Positions 8,528 to 19,156 of a stretch of 64,000 nucleotides of DNA are shown here, piece by piece (positions within the stretch are counted from its first letter, which is position 1; each line of letters starts with the position of its first letter). The notes below the pieces were generated by a model. That model had not been told where the DNA came from. It saw nothing but the letters and a program-made list of their open reading frames with translations, and did no database searches. This DNA is from Desulfobacteraceae bacterium Eth-SRB1 (GTDB lineage: Bacteria > Desulfobacterota > Desulfobacteria > Desulfobacterales > ETH-SRB1): NCBI GenBank assembly GCA_004193555.1, contig RPGP01000001.1, positions 62,001-126,000 on the forward strand. The letters run 5' to 3'. Position numbers and translations under genes: made by a program.

Positions 8528-10021
8528 ATGGCAACACATTTTGCTGCTCTTATAATAGTCATTCCTTTAATAGCCGCTCTCTTTGTGCCGGTTATTGGAT
8601 GGTGGAAAAAAGGATTGTGCTACCCATGGGTTGTTGCCGTTCTCCTTGTTCCACTTATATCATCTATTGGCGTTTTAAATAGAGTAATAGAGAGCGGGCC
8701 ATTTTCATATTATCTCGGAGGGTGGGCTCCTCCGTGGGGTATCGAGTATGCGATAGATTATCTCAATGCATTTGTTCTGGTAATAATATCGGTTATAAGT
8801 CTGATTGTTTCCATATATTCCAAAAAGAGCGTTGAAAAGGAAATACCTGAAAAGGTTGTTCCGTTCTACACACTTTTTCTGCTTCTTGTTACAGGCCTTT
8901 TAGGGATAGTTGTAACAGGAGATCTTTTCAATGTGTTTGTATTTTTAGAAATCGCTTCTCTTTCATGTTACGCCCTCATAGCTATAGGCAGGGATGGAGC
9001 TCCCTTAGCCACGTTTCGATATATCATAATGGGCACAATCGGAGCCTCGTTTTATCTTCTTGGCGTAGGTTACCTGTATATTATTACCGGCTCGCTGAAT
9101 ATGCTGGACGTGGCCCGGCTATTGCCCGAATTATATCATTCCAGGGTTGTGTTGACGGCAGGCATCTTTATGATAGTTGGCATCGGCCTGAAGATGGCGC
9201 TTTATCCACTGCATGCATGGGCTCCAAATGCTTATGCAGATGCGCCATCAACTGTCAGCGGTCTTATCGCGCCCTTAATGACCAAGGTGGCGGCATACAT
9301 GATGATACGTGTTATGTTTACTGTCTTTAAGCCCGTTTTCTTTATAGAGGTGATTCCTGTGACAAGCATACTCACCTGGATGGCGGCTGTTGCCATAATC
9401 ATCGGTTCAATATATGCCATTGCCCAGACTGACCTAAAGAAGATGCTGTCTTACTCAGTTGTGGCGCAGATCGGATATATTGCTTTAGGAATAGGGCTGG
9501 CAAACAAATCCGGTCTTACCGGCGCTGTACTCCACATTCTAAATGAAGCTTTTACAAAAGGCTGTGTGTTTCTGGTCGCAGGGGCTATCGTCTATAAAAT
9601 GGGCGCCTGCAATATCAATGAATTTAAAGATTTATATAGAAAGATGCCGTTTACTATGTCAGCCTTTCTAATCGGCGCATTTTCCATGGTCGGCATACCT
9701 CCTACATGCGGTTTTTTCAGCAAGATATATCTGATCATGGGTGCAATTAGCGCCGACAAATGGATTTTTGTAGCTGTTCTGTTATTTAGCAGCGTTCTCA
9801 ATGTAGTCTATTTCTTTAGAGTAATACAGATTGCGACATTTGAAACACCGATGCCGGACTATGGCCGTGATAAGGCTTATGAGGCGGTTTACATGGATGA
9901 AGTTCCTTTAAGTATGCTGATCCCCATACAGATTATGGCTGCAGGGATACTGTTATCCGGTATTTTCAGCTCAAAGATTATATCAACGGTAATTCAATTT
10001 GTGATACCTGTAGGTTTTTAG
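8528..10021 (+). CDS. mnhD: MrpD-like proton-translocating antiporter subunit
   Basis: Proton_antipo_M family motifs (GIGLKMALYPLHAWAPNAYADAPSTVSGL, KKMLSYSVVAQIGY). Confidence 0.92.
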   Translation: MATHFAALIIVIPLIAALFVPVIGWWKKGLCYPWVVAVLLVPLISSIGVLNRVIESGPFSYYLGGWAPPWGIEYAIDYLNAFVLVIISVISLIVSIYSKKSVEKEIPEKVVPFYTLFLLLVTGLLGIVVTGDLFNVFVFLEIASLSCYALIAIGRDGAPLATFRYIIMGTIGASFYLLGVGYLYIITGSLNMLDVARLLPELYHSRVVLTAGIFMIVGIGLKMALYPLHAWAPNAYADAPSTVSGLIAPLMTKVAAYMMIRVMFTVFKPVFFIEVIPVTSILTWMAAVAIIIGSIYAIAQTDLKKMLSYSVVAQIGYIALGIGLANKSGLTGAVLHILNEAFTKGCVFLVAGAIVYKMGACNINEFKDLYRKMPFTMSAFLIGAFSMVGIPPTCGFFSKIYLIMGAISADKWIFVAVLLFSSVLNVVYFFRVIQIATFETPMPDYGRDKAYEAVYMDEVPLSMLIPIQIMAAGILLSGIFSSKIISTVIQFVIPVGF

Positions 10022-10036
10022 TTAGGAGGTTTTTAC

Positions 10037-12067
10037 ATGGATACGTTGACAATAGCATGGTTATGTGTGCTTTTCCCCTTTCTTGGTGTGATTTTCACCT
10101 TTTTGATGGCCAGGGTTCATCCCAGGCTCAGAAATGCTGCGGCTGTATTTTTTCCGTTTCTGTCCGCCCTGTGCAGCCTGAAGCTTTTAACCCGACTGTT
10201 TCATCCGGAAACGTTGCCTCTCGAAAGTTCTGTGAAGTGGATTGAGATACCTTTTGTAGTGGAATTCGGGGTGTTGGTAGATCCGCTCAGCATTATCCTG
10301 GCAGTTGTGGTTGCCGTCATAAGCTTTATTATTACCGTGTACTGCCTTGGCTATATGAAGGGAGATCCGGGGATAACCAGGTTTTTAATGATGGTAAACC
10401 TTTTTGTCGGCAGCATGCTCCTGCTGGTGCTTACTAATAATCTGGTTGTGCTTTTTGTTGGATGGAAACTGGTTGGTTTGTGCAGTTATGCTTTGATCGG
10501 TTATTATTACAGGGATGAAGAAAAATACTGGATAGGTGGGCCTGCGCCAACCAAGCTGGTTTCTCCAAGCCATTGCGGGTTAAAAGCATTGGTTGTAACA
10601 GGCGTGGGCGATCTTATTATGTTGGGCGGCATATTAATTATATTTTACTATGCCAAGACCTTTAATATCATGGAGCTTTACACAACGGCTTCTGTCTGGA
10701 TGCCGGAGATGGCTAAGACGCCGGGTATAATCATATTGACTACCGTGCTTCTTCTTGCAGGCCCTATTGGTAAATCAGCGCAGTTTCCCTTTCATGAATG
10801 GCTTCCGGAGGCCATGGCAGGCCCGGGCCCTGTTTCGGCTTTGATTCATGCGGCGACTATGGTTAAAAGCGGGGTTTATCTGGTCGCCAGGTTTATTCCC
10901 ATGTTTTATTACGGCTACTGGGTGGCCGGCATCAGTGAAGCTTCCGCATTTTTTACCATTGTAGCATGGGTAGGAGTTATTACGGCATTTGTCGCGGCAA
11001 CTCAGGGCCTGGTCGCCTTAGAGCTTAAAAAGGCTCTTGCGTTTTCCACTGTAAGCCAGATTGGCTACATGTGGATTGGTCTCGGTATGGCCGGCTTGAG
11101 CGGATCGGTATTGATAGGCGGAACCACATCAGGTATATTTCACCTTGTAAGCCATGCTGTGTTCAAGGCATGTCTCTTCCTGTGCGCCGGTTCTGTGATA
11201 CATTCCGCTCATTCAATTTACATGAACGATATGGGTTCAATGAGAAAGTATATGCCGCTGACCTGGATTTTTATGCTTATCGCTTCCGTATGTTTGATGG
11301 GGATTCCGCCCATGCCTGGTTTCTTCAGCAAGGATGCTATCTTACTTTCCGCTCTGGAGGCCCATCATCTGCCGATATTTATTCTTGCTGTAATTACCGT
11401 GGTTTTAACGGCATTTTACACAACCCGTATGGTCGGCATGGTGTTTTACGGCAAGGAGAGTGAGCAGATAAAACATATAAAGCGGGAAGGAGGACATATT
11501 CATGAGGCCTCCCCAACCATGTGGGGCGCATGCGGTATCCTGGCTGTAATTATTGTATTTCTTGGCCTGGTAGGGCCGCATGTAGAGCATCTTTTAAAAG
11601 AAGGGTTTAAGACCAACCTGGTCGGAACCCTTGCTTTGCCGGTTGCGCATGGCGGGGAACATCCGTTTAATTACCATCTGGTGGTTTCGGTGCTGTCGAT
11701 AGCCGCTATACTTTTGGGAGCAGTGCCCGCATATTTTATGTATATAGCGCAAAAATGGGATCCCAGGGCTATCCTGGACAGGTCATCAACTCTCCAGGTT
11801 TTTCATAAATTTTTCTGGAACAGATGGTTTATTGATGCTTTTTATTTAAAAGTTTTTGTGGACGGAATATTGAAGTTAGCCGACTTTGTGGCTTATACTG
11901 TTGAAGATGGGTTTGACAATTTCGTCCACAGGAAAATTCCGACTTTTATTACGCAGAGATGCCCTGCGGTGATGTTTAAACTGCGGACCGAGTCGGATGA
12001 TCTTTTGTATAATATATCCTATATTATTGTTATCTTTGTTTGCCTGCTGTTTGTGGTATTAAAATAA
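10037..12067 (+). CDS. NuoL/MrpA-like antiporter subunit
   Basis: GKSAQFPFHEWLPEAMAGPGPVSALIHAATMVKSGVYL; KKALAFSTVSQIGYM. Confidence 0.92.
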   Translation: MDTLTIAWLCVLFPFLGVIFTFLMARVHPRLRNAAAVFFPFLSALCSLKLLTRLFHPETLPLESSVKWIEIPFVVEFGVLVDPLSIILAVVVAVISFIITVYCLGYMKGDPGITRFLMMVNLFVGSMLLLVLTNNLVVLFVGWKLVGLCSYALIGYYYRDEEKYWIGGPAPTKLVSPSHCGLKALVVTGVGDLIMLGGILIIFYYAKTFNIMELYTTASVWMPEMAKTPGIIILTTVLLLAGPIGKSAQFPFHEWLPEAMAGPGPVSALIHAATMVKSGVYLVARFIPMFYYGYWVAGISEASAFFTIVAWVGVITAFVAATQGLVALELKKALAFSTVSQIGYMWIGLGMAGLSGSVLIGGTTSGIFHLVSHAVFKACLFLCAGSVIHSAHSIYMNDMGSMRKYMPLTWIFMLIASVCLMGIPPMPGFFSKDAILLSALEAHHLPIFILAVITVVLTAFYTTRMVGMVFYGKESEQIKHIKREGGHIHEASPTMWGACGILAVIIVFLGLVGPHVEHLLKEGFKTNLVGTLALPVAHGGEHPFNYHLVVSVLSIAAILLGAVPAYFMYIAQKWDPRAILDRSSTLQVFHKFFWNRWFIDAFYLKVFVDGILKLADFVAYTVEDGFDNFVHRKIPTFITQRCPAVMFKLRTESDDLLYNISYIIVIFVCLLFVVLK

Positions 12068-12096
12068 TTTCTTATGACATTACGGGGATAAAAGAA

Positions 12097-13602
12097 ATGT
12101 CTCATATTCTTTTGCAAATAATAATTGTTCCGCCGATTGCTTCTTTATTTATACTCTTGACCAGGCACCTGATAGGAAGAAAGGCCGGATGGATAGCAGG
12201 TTTCAGCCTTTTATATTCAACAGCGCTTCTAATTATGGCATGTGTAAGAGTCTATCATGGTGAAATAATTGTTGAAGAATATCCTTTTATTGATTCGGCA
12301 ATCACCTTTGGACTTCTTGGCGACGGGTTGAGCCTGCCGGTCGCGTTGATAATCAACGGCCTTTGCACTGCCCTTGCATTTTATGCAATACATTATATAG
12401 ATCACAGAATAGAGGCTATATACGGTGATGTGGATGAGCGCACATATTTAAACCACTACACACGATTTTATTCCATGTTCCTTGGTTTTCCTATGGGTTT
12501 TATGGGCGTATGCCTTGTAAAGAACTTGATAGCGATGTATTTTTTCCTGGAAGTGCTGCCCATTCCTCTATATTTTATTATGGCTACTTTTGGGTATGTT
12601 GACAGAGTAAGAGTGGCTATGATCTGTTTGATGTGGGCAGTTATCGGAGCAGCGTTTTTTCTTGCCGGATTTTTGATGGCTTATAGTCAGATCGGAAGTT
12701 TTAATATCGCCGATATGAATGCTCTTGCAGGAAATCCGATGACTTTCTGGATTATATTTGTGCTTCTTATTGCAATACTGATAAAAATGGCGGCTGTGCC
12801 TTTTCATGTTTGGATGCCATGGGTCCACGCGGAGCATCCCACATGTATCGCGGGTCTTCTCGCTGTTTATGCGAATATTGCGGCCTATGTATTGGTGCGA
12901 GTAATAGTTTTCCCGCTGCCCGCTGATTTTAAAGCATTTTCCATACCTCTAATGGTACTGGCTTTAATAACAATGGTATATGGTTCATTTTTGACGATGG
13001 GACAAACAGATGTAAAACGCTTTGCTGCCTGTTCAACAATAAGCCAGCTTGCATATTCGCTTCTTGGCATATCAGCTCTTACTATAGCGAGCATTGAGGG
13101 AGGAATGTTTTTCTTTTTGGGACACATTATGGGGAAAACTATTCTGTTTTCAACAGCAGGCATACTGGTTTATACAACAGGGACAAGGGATATGAGGGAG
13201 ATGGGCGGACTCGCACAGAAAATGCCGATAACAACAGCGCTCTGGATTATGGGTGCAATGATGCTTTCCGGTTTTCCGCCAATGTCCAGCTTTCCCGCAG
13301 AATGGGTTATGTTTACGGGCATATTTAAAACCGGAGTTCAGACCATGCCCATTGGGCTTATGGTGGCTATTTTCGGAGCCGGCGCAATTATACTGACGGT
13401 TGCCTATACATTCCGGTCAGTAAAGATTATATTTTTCGGACCATTGAATCCGGATTTGGCGAACGATAAAATCAAGGATCCACCTTTAACGATGAGTATT
13501 CCGCTTCTTATGATAGCAGCCGTATCAATCATACTGGGGGTGTGCCCTAAACTGGCTCTTAATCTTTTCAATTACGTGATTGCGGGGATACCGATTCCAT
13601 AG
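12097..13602 (+). CDS. NuoM/MrpD-like antiporter subunit (third large subunit)
   Basis: KMAAVPFHVWMPWVHAEHPTCIAGLLA; ORF opens at 12040 but ATG 12097 is the likelier start. Confidence 0.88.
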   Translation: MSHILLQIIIVPPIASLFILLTRHLIGRKAGWIAGFSLLYSTALLIMACVRVYHGEIIVEEYPFIDSAITFGLLGDGLSLPVALIINGLCTALAFYAIHYIDHRIEAIYGDVDERTYLNHYTRFYSMFLGFPMGFMGVCLVKNLIAMYFFLEVLPIPLYFIMATFGYVDRVRVAMICLMWAVIGAAFFLAGFLMAYSQIGSFNIADMNALAGNPMTFWIIFVLLIAILIKMAAVPFHVWMPWVHAEHPTCIAGLLAVYANIAAYVLVRVIVFPLPADFKAFSIPLMVLALITMVYGSFLTMGQTDVKRFAACSTISQLAYSLLGISALTIASIEGGMFFFLGHIMGKTILFSTAGILVYTTGTRDMREMGGLAQKMPITTALWIMGAMMLSGFPPMSSFPAEWVMFTGIFKTGVQTMPIGLMVAIFGAGAIILTVAYTFRSVKIIFFGPLNPDLANDKIKDPPLTMSIPLLMIAAVSIILGVCPKLALNLFNYVIAGIPIP

Positions 13603-13730
13603 ATATGCAACTATTCAGCCGCAGATTTACACAGATGAACGCAGACAGGTTTAAATACAAAGAAATCACAGAACCATTAAAATTATATTCTAATCCCTGC
13701 CGGCAGGCAGGTTGGTGACTTGGTGTATGA

Positions 13731-14165
13731 TTATTTTAAAATTTTGATGATTTTGGGTTTATATTCATCCTTTTCAGACATTTTGCTTCCTTTTGCTTTA
13801 ACAAATAAAAATGAAGCAAATAAAAATGAAAAACCAGCAATTATTGAAAATATTGATTGGTCATAATTGAATATCCGCGCAATTTCGTCGCCGATAACCA
13901 CCCCCAGAATCAGAAACAAAACCGGCACCATATAAACGAGAAAAGATACTTTTAATAATGAAGATGTTTTAAAGCTGATAGTAACCCTGTCATTGTTTTT
14001 TGCCCCAACAGCGTTTATTGCTTCCACCTCCACATCATCATCAGACCCTCCCACAGTATCGCAGAAATCTTTTGCCTTGCATGACTCACACGCGGCGGAT
14101 CTCGTGCATTTAACCCATGCCGTGGAAAAATCAACCTTTGTTACAATACCTTCTGCAGTTGCCAA
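13731..14165 (-). CDS. RseC/MucC family protein
   Basis: Cys-rich N-terminus (CTRSAACESCKAKDFC) plus two TM segments; adjacent to rnf genes. Confidence 0.8.
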   Translation of the reverse strand: MATAEGIVTKVDFSTAWVKCTRSAACESCKAKDFCDTVGGSDDDVEVEAINAVGAKNNDRVTISFKTSSLLKVSFLVYMVPVLFLILGVVIGDEIARIFNYDQSIFSIIAGFSFLFASFLFVKAKGSKMSEKDEYKPKIIKILK

Positions 14166-14458
14166 AATATAAACCTTTTTCTATAAATTAAAAAAACAAT
14201 CACGAAAGCACGAAATAAGGAAAGCACGAAATAAATATTTTCGACCTGTGCGGTTAATTCTTTTAAAAGTTCCTTCTAACAAGAGGAGTGGACGGAAAGC
14301 GGACGTGGTGTGCAAAAAAGACACGTAAAAGCAGATGTTTGATTTTTTAATGAGTTTTCAAGTTTAATGCTTTTGTACTGTTAACTCGTAAACTCGTTTT
14401 ATCCCTGCCTGTGCGTGCCCGCACGCAGACAGGTCTCCCCAATTTCCAATTTCAAGTT

Positions 14459-15034
14459 TTAAGCCATTCCTTTGAATGCAAAAAACGCAAGGGCGAGCAT
14501 TCCGGCGGTTACAAGCCCGATAGCGGTATCTTCGAGCGGTTTTGGGACCCTGGCCAGAAGTATGCGTTCACGCACTCCCGCAAAAAGAACAAGGGCAAGA
14601 CCAAAACCGGCCGCATAACTAAATGACGTAACAAGGCTCTGAATAAATGTATACTCTTCATTGATATTTATCAGGCAAACCCCCATTACAGCGCAGTTAG
14701 TTGTAATCAGCGGCAAAAAGATTCCAAGCCCTTTATACAGAGCTGGAATGCTTTTTCTTAAGAACATCTCAACAAACTGCACAAGAGAGGCTATTACAAG
14801 GATAAAAGCAATAGTTCTAAGATATTCAAGACCGAAAGGCTTTAAAACATATGCCTCGATAAGCCAGGTTATTGCGCCGGCCATAACAAGAACAAAGATT
14901 ACAGCCATACCCATTCCAACTGCTGTCTCCATTTTCTTTGATGTCCCCATAAAAGGACAGCAACCCAGATACTGGGCAAGCAGAATGTTGTTAACAAAGA
15001 TACAGCTTATCGCAAGGAGTACATAATCGCCCAT
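14459..15034 (-). CDS. rnfA: Rnf complex subunit A
   Basis: FVNNILLAQYLGCCPFMGTSKKMETAVGMGMAV. Confidence 0.95.
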   Translation of the reverse strand: MGDYVLLAISCIFVNNILLAQYLGCCPFMGTSKKMETAVGMGMAVIFVLVMAGAITWLIEAYVLKPFGLEYLRTIAFILVIASLVQFVEMFLRKSIPALYKGLGIFLPLITTNCAVMGVCLININEEYTFIQSLVTSFSYAAGFGLALVLFAGVRERILLARVPKPLEDTAIGLVTAGMLALAFFAFKGMA

Positions 15035-15045
15035 TAGATTTTCTC

Positions 15046-15639
15046 CTATTCATTTCCTGCAAGGTTCATCAAAGAGAGCATGAGCCCGAGACACACAAAA
15101 GCGCCGGGCGCTTCGATCATGAATGTAAAAGGCTGAAAGGATGGTCCAAATACAGGTATTCCAAAAAATGTGCCGCTGCCAAACACCTCCCGTAAAGCGC
15201 CGATAGCAACCAGGGAGATTGTAAACCCGGCGCCTATTCCAAACCCATCCACTATTGAACGGACAATACCGTTTTTGTATGCAAACGCCTCTGCGCGTCC
15301 AAGCACAACACAGTTAACGACAATAAGAGGTATGAATATACCAAGCTTTAAAAAAAGCGGATATGTATATGCCTGCATAAGAAGTTCAACAACGATAACA
15401 AATGTGGCGATAATAACGATAAAACAGGCTATTCTTACTTTTGGAGGAATTATATTCCGCAACAACGAAACCAGCATATTTGAACATACCAGAACAAAGA
15501 TTACAGCCACTCCCATTCCCAGTCCGTTTTCTACACTTTTAGTAACAGCAAGCGTAGGACATAGGCCGAGAACAAGCCTGAATGGTGGTATCTCATCCCA
15601 CAAACCTTTAGTGAATTCCTGAGTGATAGACTTAGCCAT
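15046..15639 (-). CDS. rnfE: Rnf complex subunit E
   Basis: LVLGLCPTLAVTKSVENGLGMG..VNCVVLGRAEAFA. Confidence 0.95.
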   Translation of the reverse strand: MAKSITQEFTKGLWDEIPPFRLVLGLCPTLAVTKSVENGLGMGVAVIFVLVCSNMLVSLLRNIIPPKVRIACFIVIIATFVIVVELLMQAYTYPLFLKLGIFIPLIVVNCVVLGRAEAFAYKNGIVRSIVDGFGIGAGFTISLVAIGALREVFGSGTFFGIPVFGPSFQPFTFMIEAPGAFVCLGLMLSLMNLAGNE

Positions 15640-15649
15640 CTTTTACTCC

Positions 15650-16258
15650 CTACTTAAATTCCTTTAGTTTTTCAGCAATCTGAGGTTTTAAACGTTTGTA
15701 AATATTTGCAGCGTTTGTTACGCCGACGCAAACACCTCGTGATGTAACAGTAGCCCCGGATATGGCGTCGATTCCTCCTCCATCCGGTTTGACCTTGCAG
15801 GGTTCAATTGCGGCTAATCCCTTGAATTGATCTGAAAATTTAGGATCTGTTTTCGCTTTGGAACCTATGCCGGGTGTTTCGCTGTGGGTGGTTACACCCA
15901 TGCCGACAATCTGGTCGTTATCTATGTTTACACCAACCATAAGGCCGATATCACCGCCAAAACCCTTTCCAGTGCCTTCAAATGCAAATCTATTAGCTTT
16001 CCCGTCAAATACACCTACAAAGAAGCTTCTTTCAATATCGCCATCCTTGATTTTAAAGCGGTCAGCAATAGGATCGTTGGAACATCCCTCAAGAATCTTG
16101 TTTATTGCAGGCCCTTTAACAAACTTTAACTGCTGGTCTTCAATTTTAACCTTTGTTTCTCCGCGGATTGCTGCAAGAAGACCTCCTGAGAAAGCACTAA
16201 GCACAGTCAGAACCACGACCATTTTTATTATTTCACGCATTTTAAGCTGCCTTTCCAA
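15650..16258 (-). CDS. rnfG: Rnf complex subunit G (FMN-binding)
   Basis: FMN-attachment motif DAISGATVTSRGV; TM anchor. Confidence 0.93.
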   Translation of the reverse strand: MERQLKMREIIKMVVVLTVLSAFSGGLLAAIRGETKVKIEDQQLKFVKGPAINKILEGCSNDPIADRFKIKDGDIERSFFVGVFDGKANRFAFEGTGKGFGGDIGLMVGVNIDNDQIVGMGVTTHSETPGIGSKAKTDPKFSDQFKGLAAIEPCKVKPDGGGIDAISGATVTSRGVCVGVTNAANIYKRLKPQIAEKLKEFK

Positions 16259-17231
16259 TCGCTTTTGGACAAATCTTATCTAAAAGCGGATTTACAAGGT
16301 TCATAATCAGGATCGCAAAGATTACGCCATCAACATAAACGCCGATATTTCTGATGAGCACGGTCAAAAAACCTGCGCCTGCGCCGTAAATAAGCATGGG
16401 AATAAAATTGACCGGTGAAGAGGAGTCTTCGGTTGCAAGGAAAAAGGCCCCGATCAAGGTATAACCGGCAAAAAGATGGACAACCGGGCCTGCATAATGT
16501 GCGGAATTGGTCAAATTAAATATCAGAGCGGTTATGAAGATGCCGGCTAAAAAGGAAAGCGATATTTCCCACCTGATGATTCCTCTGATAATAAGATAAA
16601 TTCCGCCGGCAATAAGGCCAAGTCCAAATGTCGAACCTATTCCTCCGGACTGTTTGCCCATTAAAAGATCTCCGGCGCTGAATGAATCAACAGCAGATAC
16701 GCCGAAATGTTTCAGGGCGGCAAGGGGATAAATCATGGCGAAATCGAAATCGTAATTCATAAGCGCTTCGTTAAAATCGAAGATATCTTTCCATGATATC
16801 ATGACAATGGCAATTGCAACAACCACAGGATTAAAAGCATTGCCTCCGATTCCGCCGTAGATCTGTTTCCCGATAATAATGGCAACAAATGTTCCAAGTA
16901 TTACAAGCCACCACGGCGCTGTTGCAGGCAAAAGCATGCCGAATATCATTCCGATAATAGCTGCATTGCCATCTCCAATGGTATTTGAACGTTTTGTTAT
17001 ACGACAAAACACGAATTCCCAGATAATTGCAGAAGAGATGGAAAGTGATATAACACCGACAGCCGGCATGCCATAGTAAATGATGCCAAACAGTATTGCA
17101 GGGAGAGCCGCAAGCGCTATATTATAATTTCGCAGCGATATTCTGCTTCCATCATGCCAGAAAGTGGCATGTGAAACTATGAATTTGTTAGTATCAACAA
17201 TGTTGTTATCAGCTACGTTATTATCAACCAT
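16242..17231 (-). CDS. rnfD: Rnf complex subunit D
   Basis: NQR2/RnfD family; start reassigned to MVDNNVADNN (17231), 8-nt overlap with rnfC instead of the track's 17405. Confidence 0.9.
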   Translation of the reverse strand: MVDNNVADNNIVDTNKFIVSHATFWHDGSRISLRNYNIALAALPAILFGIIYYGMPAVGVISLSISSAIIWEFVFCRITKRSNTIGDGNAAIIGMIFGMLLPATAPWWLVILGTFVAIIIGKQIYGGIGGNAFNPVVVAIAIVMISWKDIFDFNEALMNYDFDFAMIYPLAALKHFGVSAVDSFSAGDLLMGKQSGGIGSTFGLGLIAGGIYLIIRGIIRWEISLSFLAGIFITALIFNLTNSAHYAGPVVHLFAGYTLIGAFFLATEDSSSPVNFIPMLIYGAGAGFLTVLIRNIGVYVDGVIFAILIMNLVNPLLDKICPKAIGKAA

Positions 17232-18510
17232 TAGTTGCCTCCGCTGTATTTGCCCTGTCAAGCTCGTATTTTGCCAACCTGATATACTGGAATATCGGCA
17301 TGTTAGATACACAAACATAAGTGCAAAGACCGCATTCAATACATGAATACAGATCATACTGATCCGCGGCTTCTTGATACTGGCCTGCTTCAAGAAACCG
17401 GACAAGCAGATTAATCTGGATATTTGCAGGACATACCCTTATGCAGTCGCCGCAGTTTATACACGGATAGTCTGAAATAACGGGAATATCCTCTTTATCC
17501 TGTACGATAATAGCATCGGTGCCGGGCTGAACCGGATGATCCTCTGAATAGACAGAGGAGCCTGTCATGGGGCCGCCGAAAATTATCCTGTCATTTTCGT
17601 TTAAAGTAATATTAAAAGCCTTGAATATATCGCTTGCCGGTGTTCCGATTCTGGCCGATACAAGTGATTTAGAGCCGTCTTTCTTAACAAACGTAAAGAT
17701 TTTTGTTACAGGGATCTGGCCGCTGTTAAAAGCATTTCCAATAGATGCAACCGCTTCAGCGCTGATAAAACATACCCCGATATCTTCAGGGTTTTTCCCG
17801 GCAGGCACTACCTTGCCCAGCATATCTTTCATAATAAGATGCGGGAGCGCTGATGGATATGTATCATTAACCTGATTTACTTTTTCACCGGTCGCGGAAA
17901 CTTCATGCATCTGGCTCTGTGAAGCGACCATTATAATATCATTAATTCCGGTTATTGTTTTCAGAATACTTATTCCATTTTTTATTGCGTCAATATCGGA
18001 TTTAACAATATACTGATTGGTTGTTATTAAAAGATCGCTGTCAGCGCAACAAACAACGATTTTATTTATAGATTTGTCTTTGTCGGACAATACCTTAACC
18101 GGAGGGTTGCCCGGAACAAATGCAAGATAGTTTTTGACGGTTTCAAGAAAGGCGTCCTTTGGTCCGCCTGCGGCGGACTTGAACTCATCATCTATTTCTT
18201 CTTCATCAGCCACCTCAATTGCGATGGCAGTATAAGATCGGCCAAAGTCACCTGTGTAAGAGGATATTGATGATACTTTTCCTGTAACACTCGAAACAAT
18301 ATATTCATCGCTTTCCTTATACAGCAAAAGCTTCTGGCCAGTCTTAACAGTCGCCTTTTTCTTAAGTAACAGCTTTTTTTTGTCAAATGGACAGTTTGAT
18401 AAAATGGTAATTTCTTTTGAGGTTGGGATTTGCTTAAGGGAAGGCGTGTCTTCAATAGATCCATATTCAAGTCGTGGTTTTAACAAACCGATAAAAGATC
18501 TTTTTATCAT
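17224..18510 (-). CDS. rnfC: Rnf complex subunit C
   Basis: Two 4Fe-4S motifs CINCGDCIRVCPANI and CIECGLCTYVC; FGGPMTG. Confidence 0.94.
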   Translation of the reverse strand: MIKRSFIGLLKPRLEYGSIEDTPSLKQIPTSKEITILSNCPFDKKKLLLKKKATVKTGQKLLLYKESDEYIVSSVTGKVSSISSYTGDFGRSYTAIAIEVADEEEIDDEFKSAAGGPKDAFLETVKNYLAFVPGNPPVKVLSDKDKSINKIVVCCADSDLLITTNQYIVKSDIDAIKNGISILKTITGINDIIMVASQSQMHEVSATGEKVNQVNDTYPSALPHLIMKDMLGKVVPAGKNPEDIGVCFISAEAVASIGNAFNSGQIPVTKIFTFVKKDGSKSLVSARIGTPASDIFKAFNITLNENDRIIFGGPMTGSSVYSEDHPVQPGTDAIIVQDKEDIPVISDYPCINCGDCIRVCPANIQINLLVRFLEAGQYQEAADQYDLYSCIECGLCTYVCVSNMPIFQYIRLAKYELDRANTAEATNG

Positions 18511-18681
18511 AGTTCAACCTTTCTTAGCTCTCAACACGCTCGCTTCGCCTGAATGCTATCAATGGCGGTCAGGCCTGTCTGTCATGCAATACAGGCGAAG
18601 CGGACGGGTTTTTTTATTCAATTCGACAATGTTCACAGTTAAAGGACACAAAAAAAGCAGTTAGCAAAAAAAGCTACCTGC

Positions 18682-19062
18682 TTACATTACATGGCATAAT
18701 TCACATTTTTCAGGGCCTGCTTCAGCTTCCTTATGACAGTCGATACATTGCGTATGGAATGCATCAGCCCTGCCTGGCACATCTTCGTCCTGGCTTTCAG
18801 GTTCGTGACATTCTCCGCAAGCCTGCGGGTTTGTCTCACCTTCTTCAAGGTTATGATGACAGTCACTGCATGAGATGCCGTAGCCTGATTCTACGGTATG
18901 TGTGTTGTGATCAAAAAAAATCTTTCCCGCAACACATTTAAACATTAGCCTGACCGGTTGTTCCGGGGACTTGGCAGAAAAAGCGGCATAACTTAGAACA
19001 CCCACAACCAACAAAATAATAGCCAGGCCGTAAGCTATCTGAAGTTCTTTGTTAGAATTCAT
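18682..19062 (-). CDS. Membrane-anchored tetraheme c-type cytochrome
   Basis: N-terminal TM helix and four CXXCH motifs (CSDCH, CGECH, CIDCH, CELCH). Confidence 0.92.
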   Translation of the reverse strand: MNSNKELQIAYGLAIILLVVGVLSYAAFSAKSPEQPVRLMFKCVAGKIFFDHNTHTVESGYGISCSDCHHNLEEGETNPQACGECHEPESQDEDVPGRADAFHTQCIDCHKEAEAGPEKCELCHVM

Positions 19063-19156
19063 ATATATTCTATCCTTTCAAAGCGTTATCTTTTAAAAGT
19101 GGGTGTAAAACTAAAGATGCTTACCATAAGGTAAAAATACTTTCAAGTAAAAAAAG

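Noticed and set aside
17232-17405. Upstream extension of RnfD to 17405
   Set aside because: Extension overlaps rnfC by 181 nt in another frame; ATG 17231 with an 8-nt stop-start overlap is better supported
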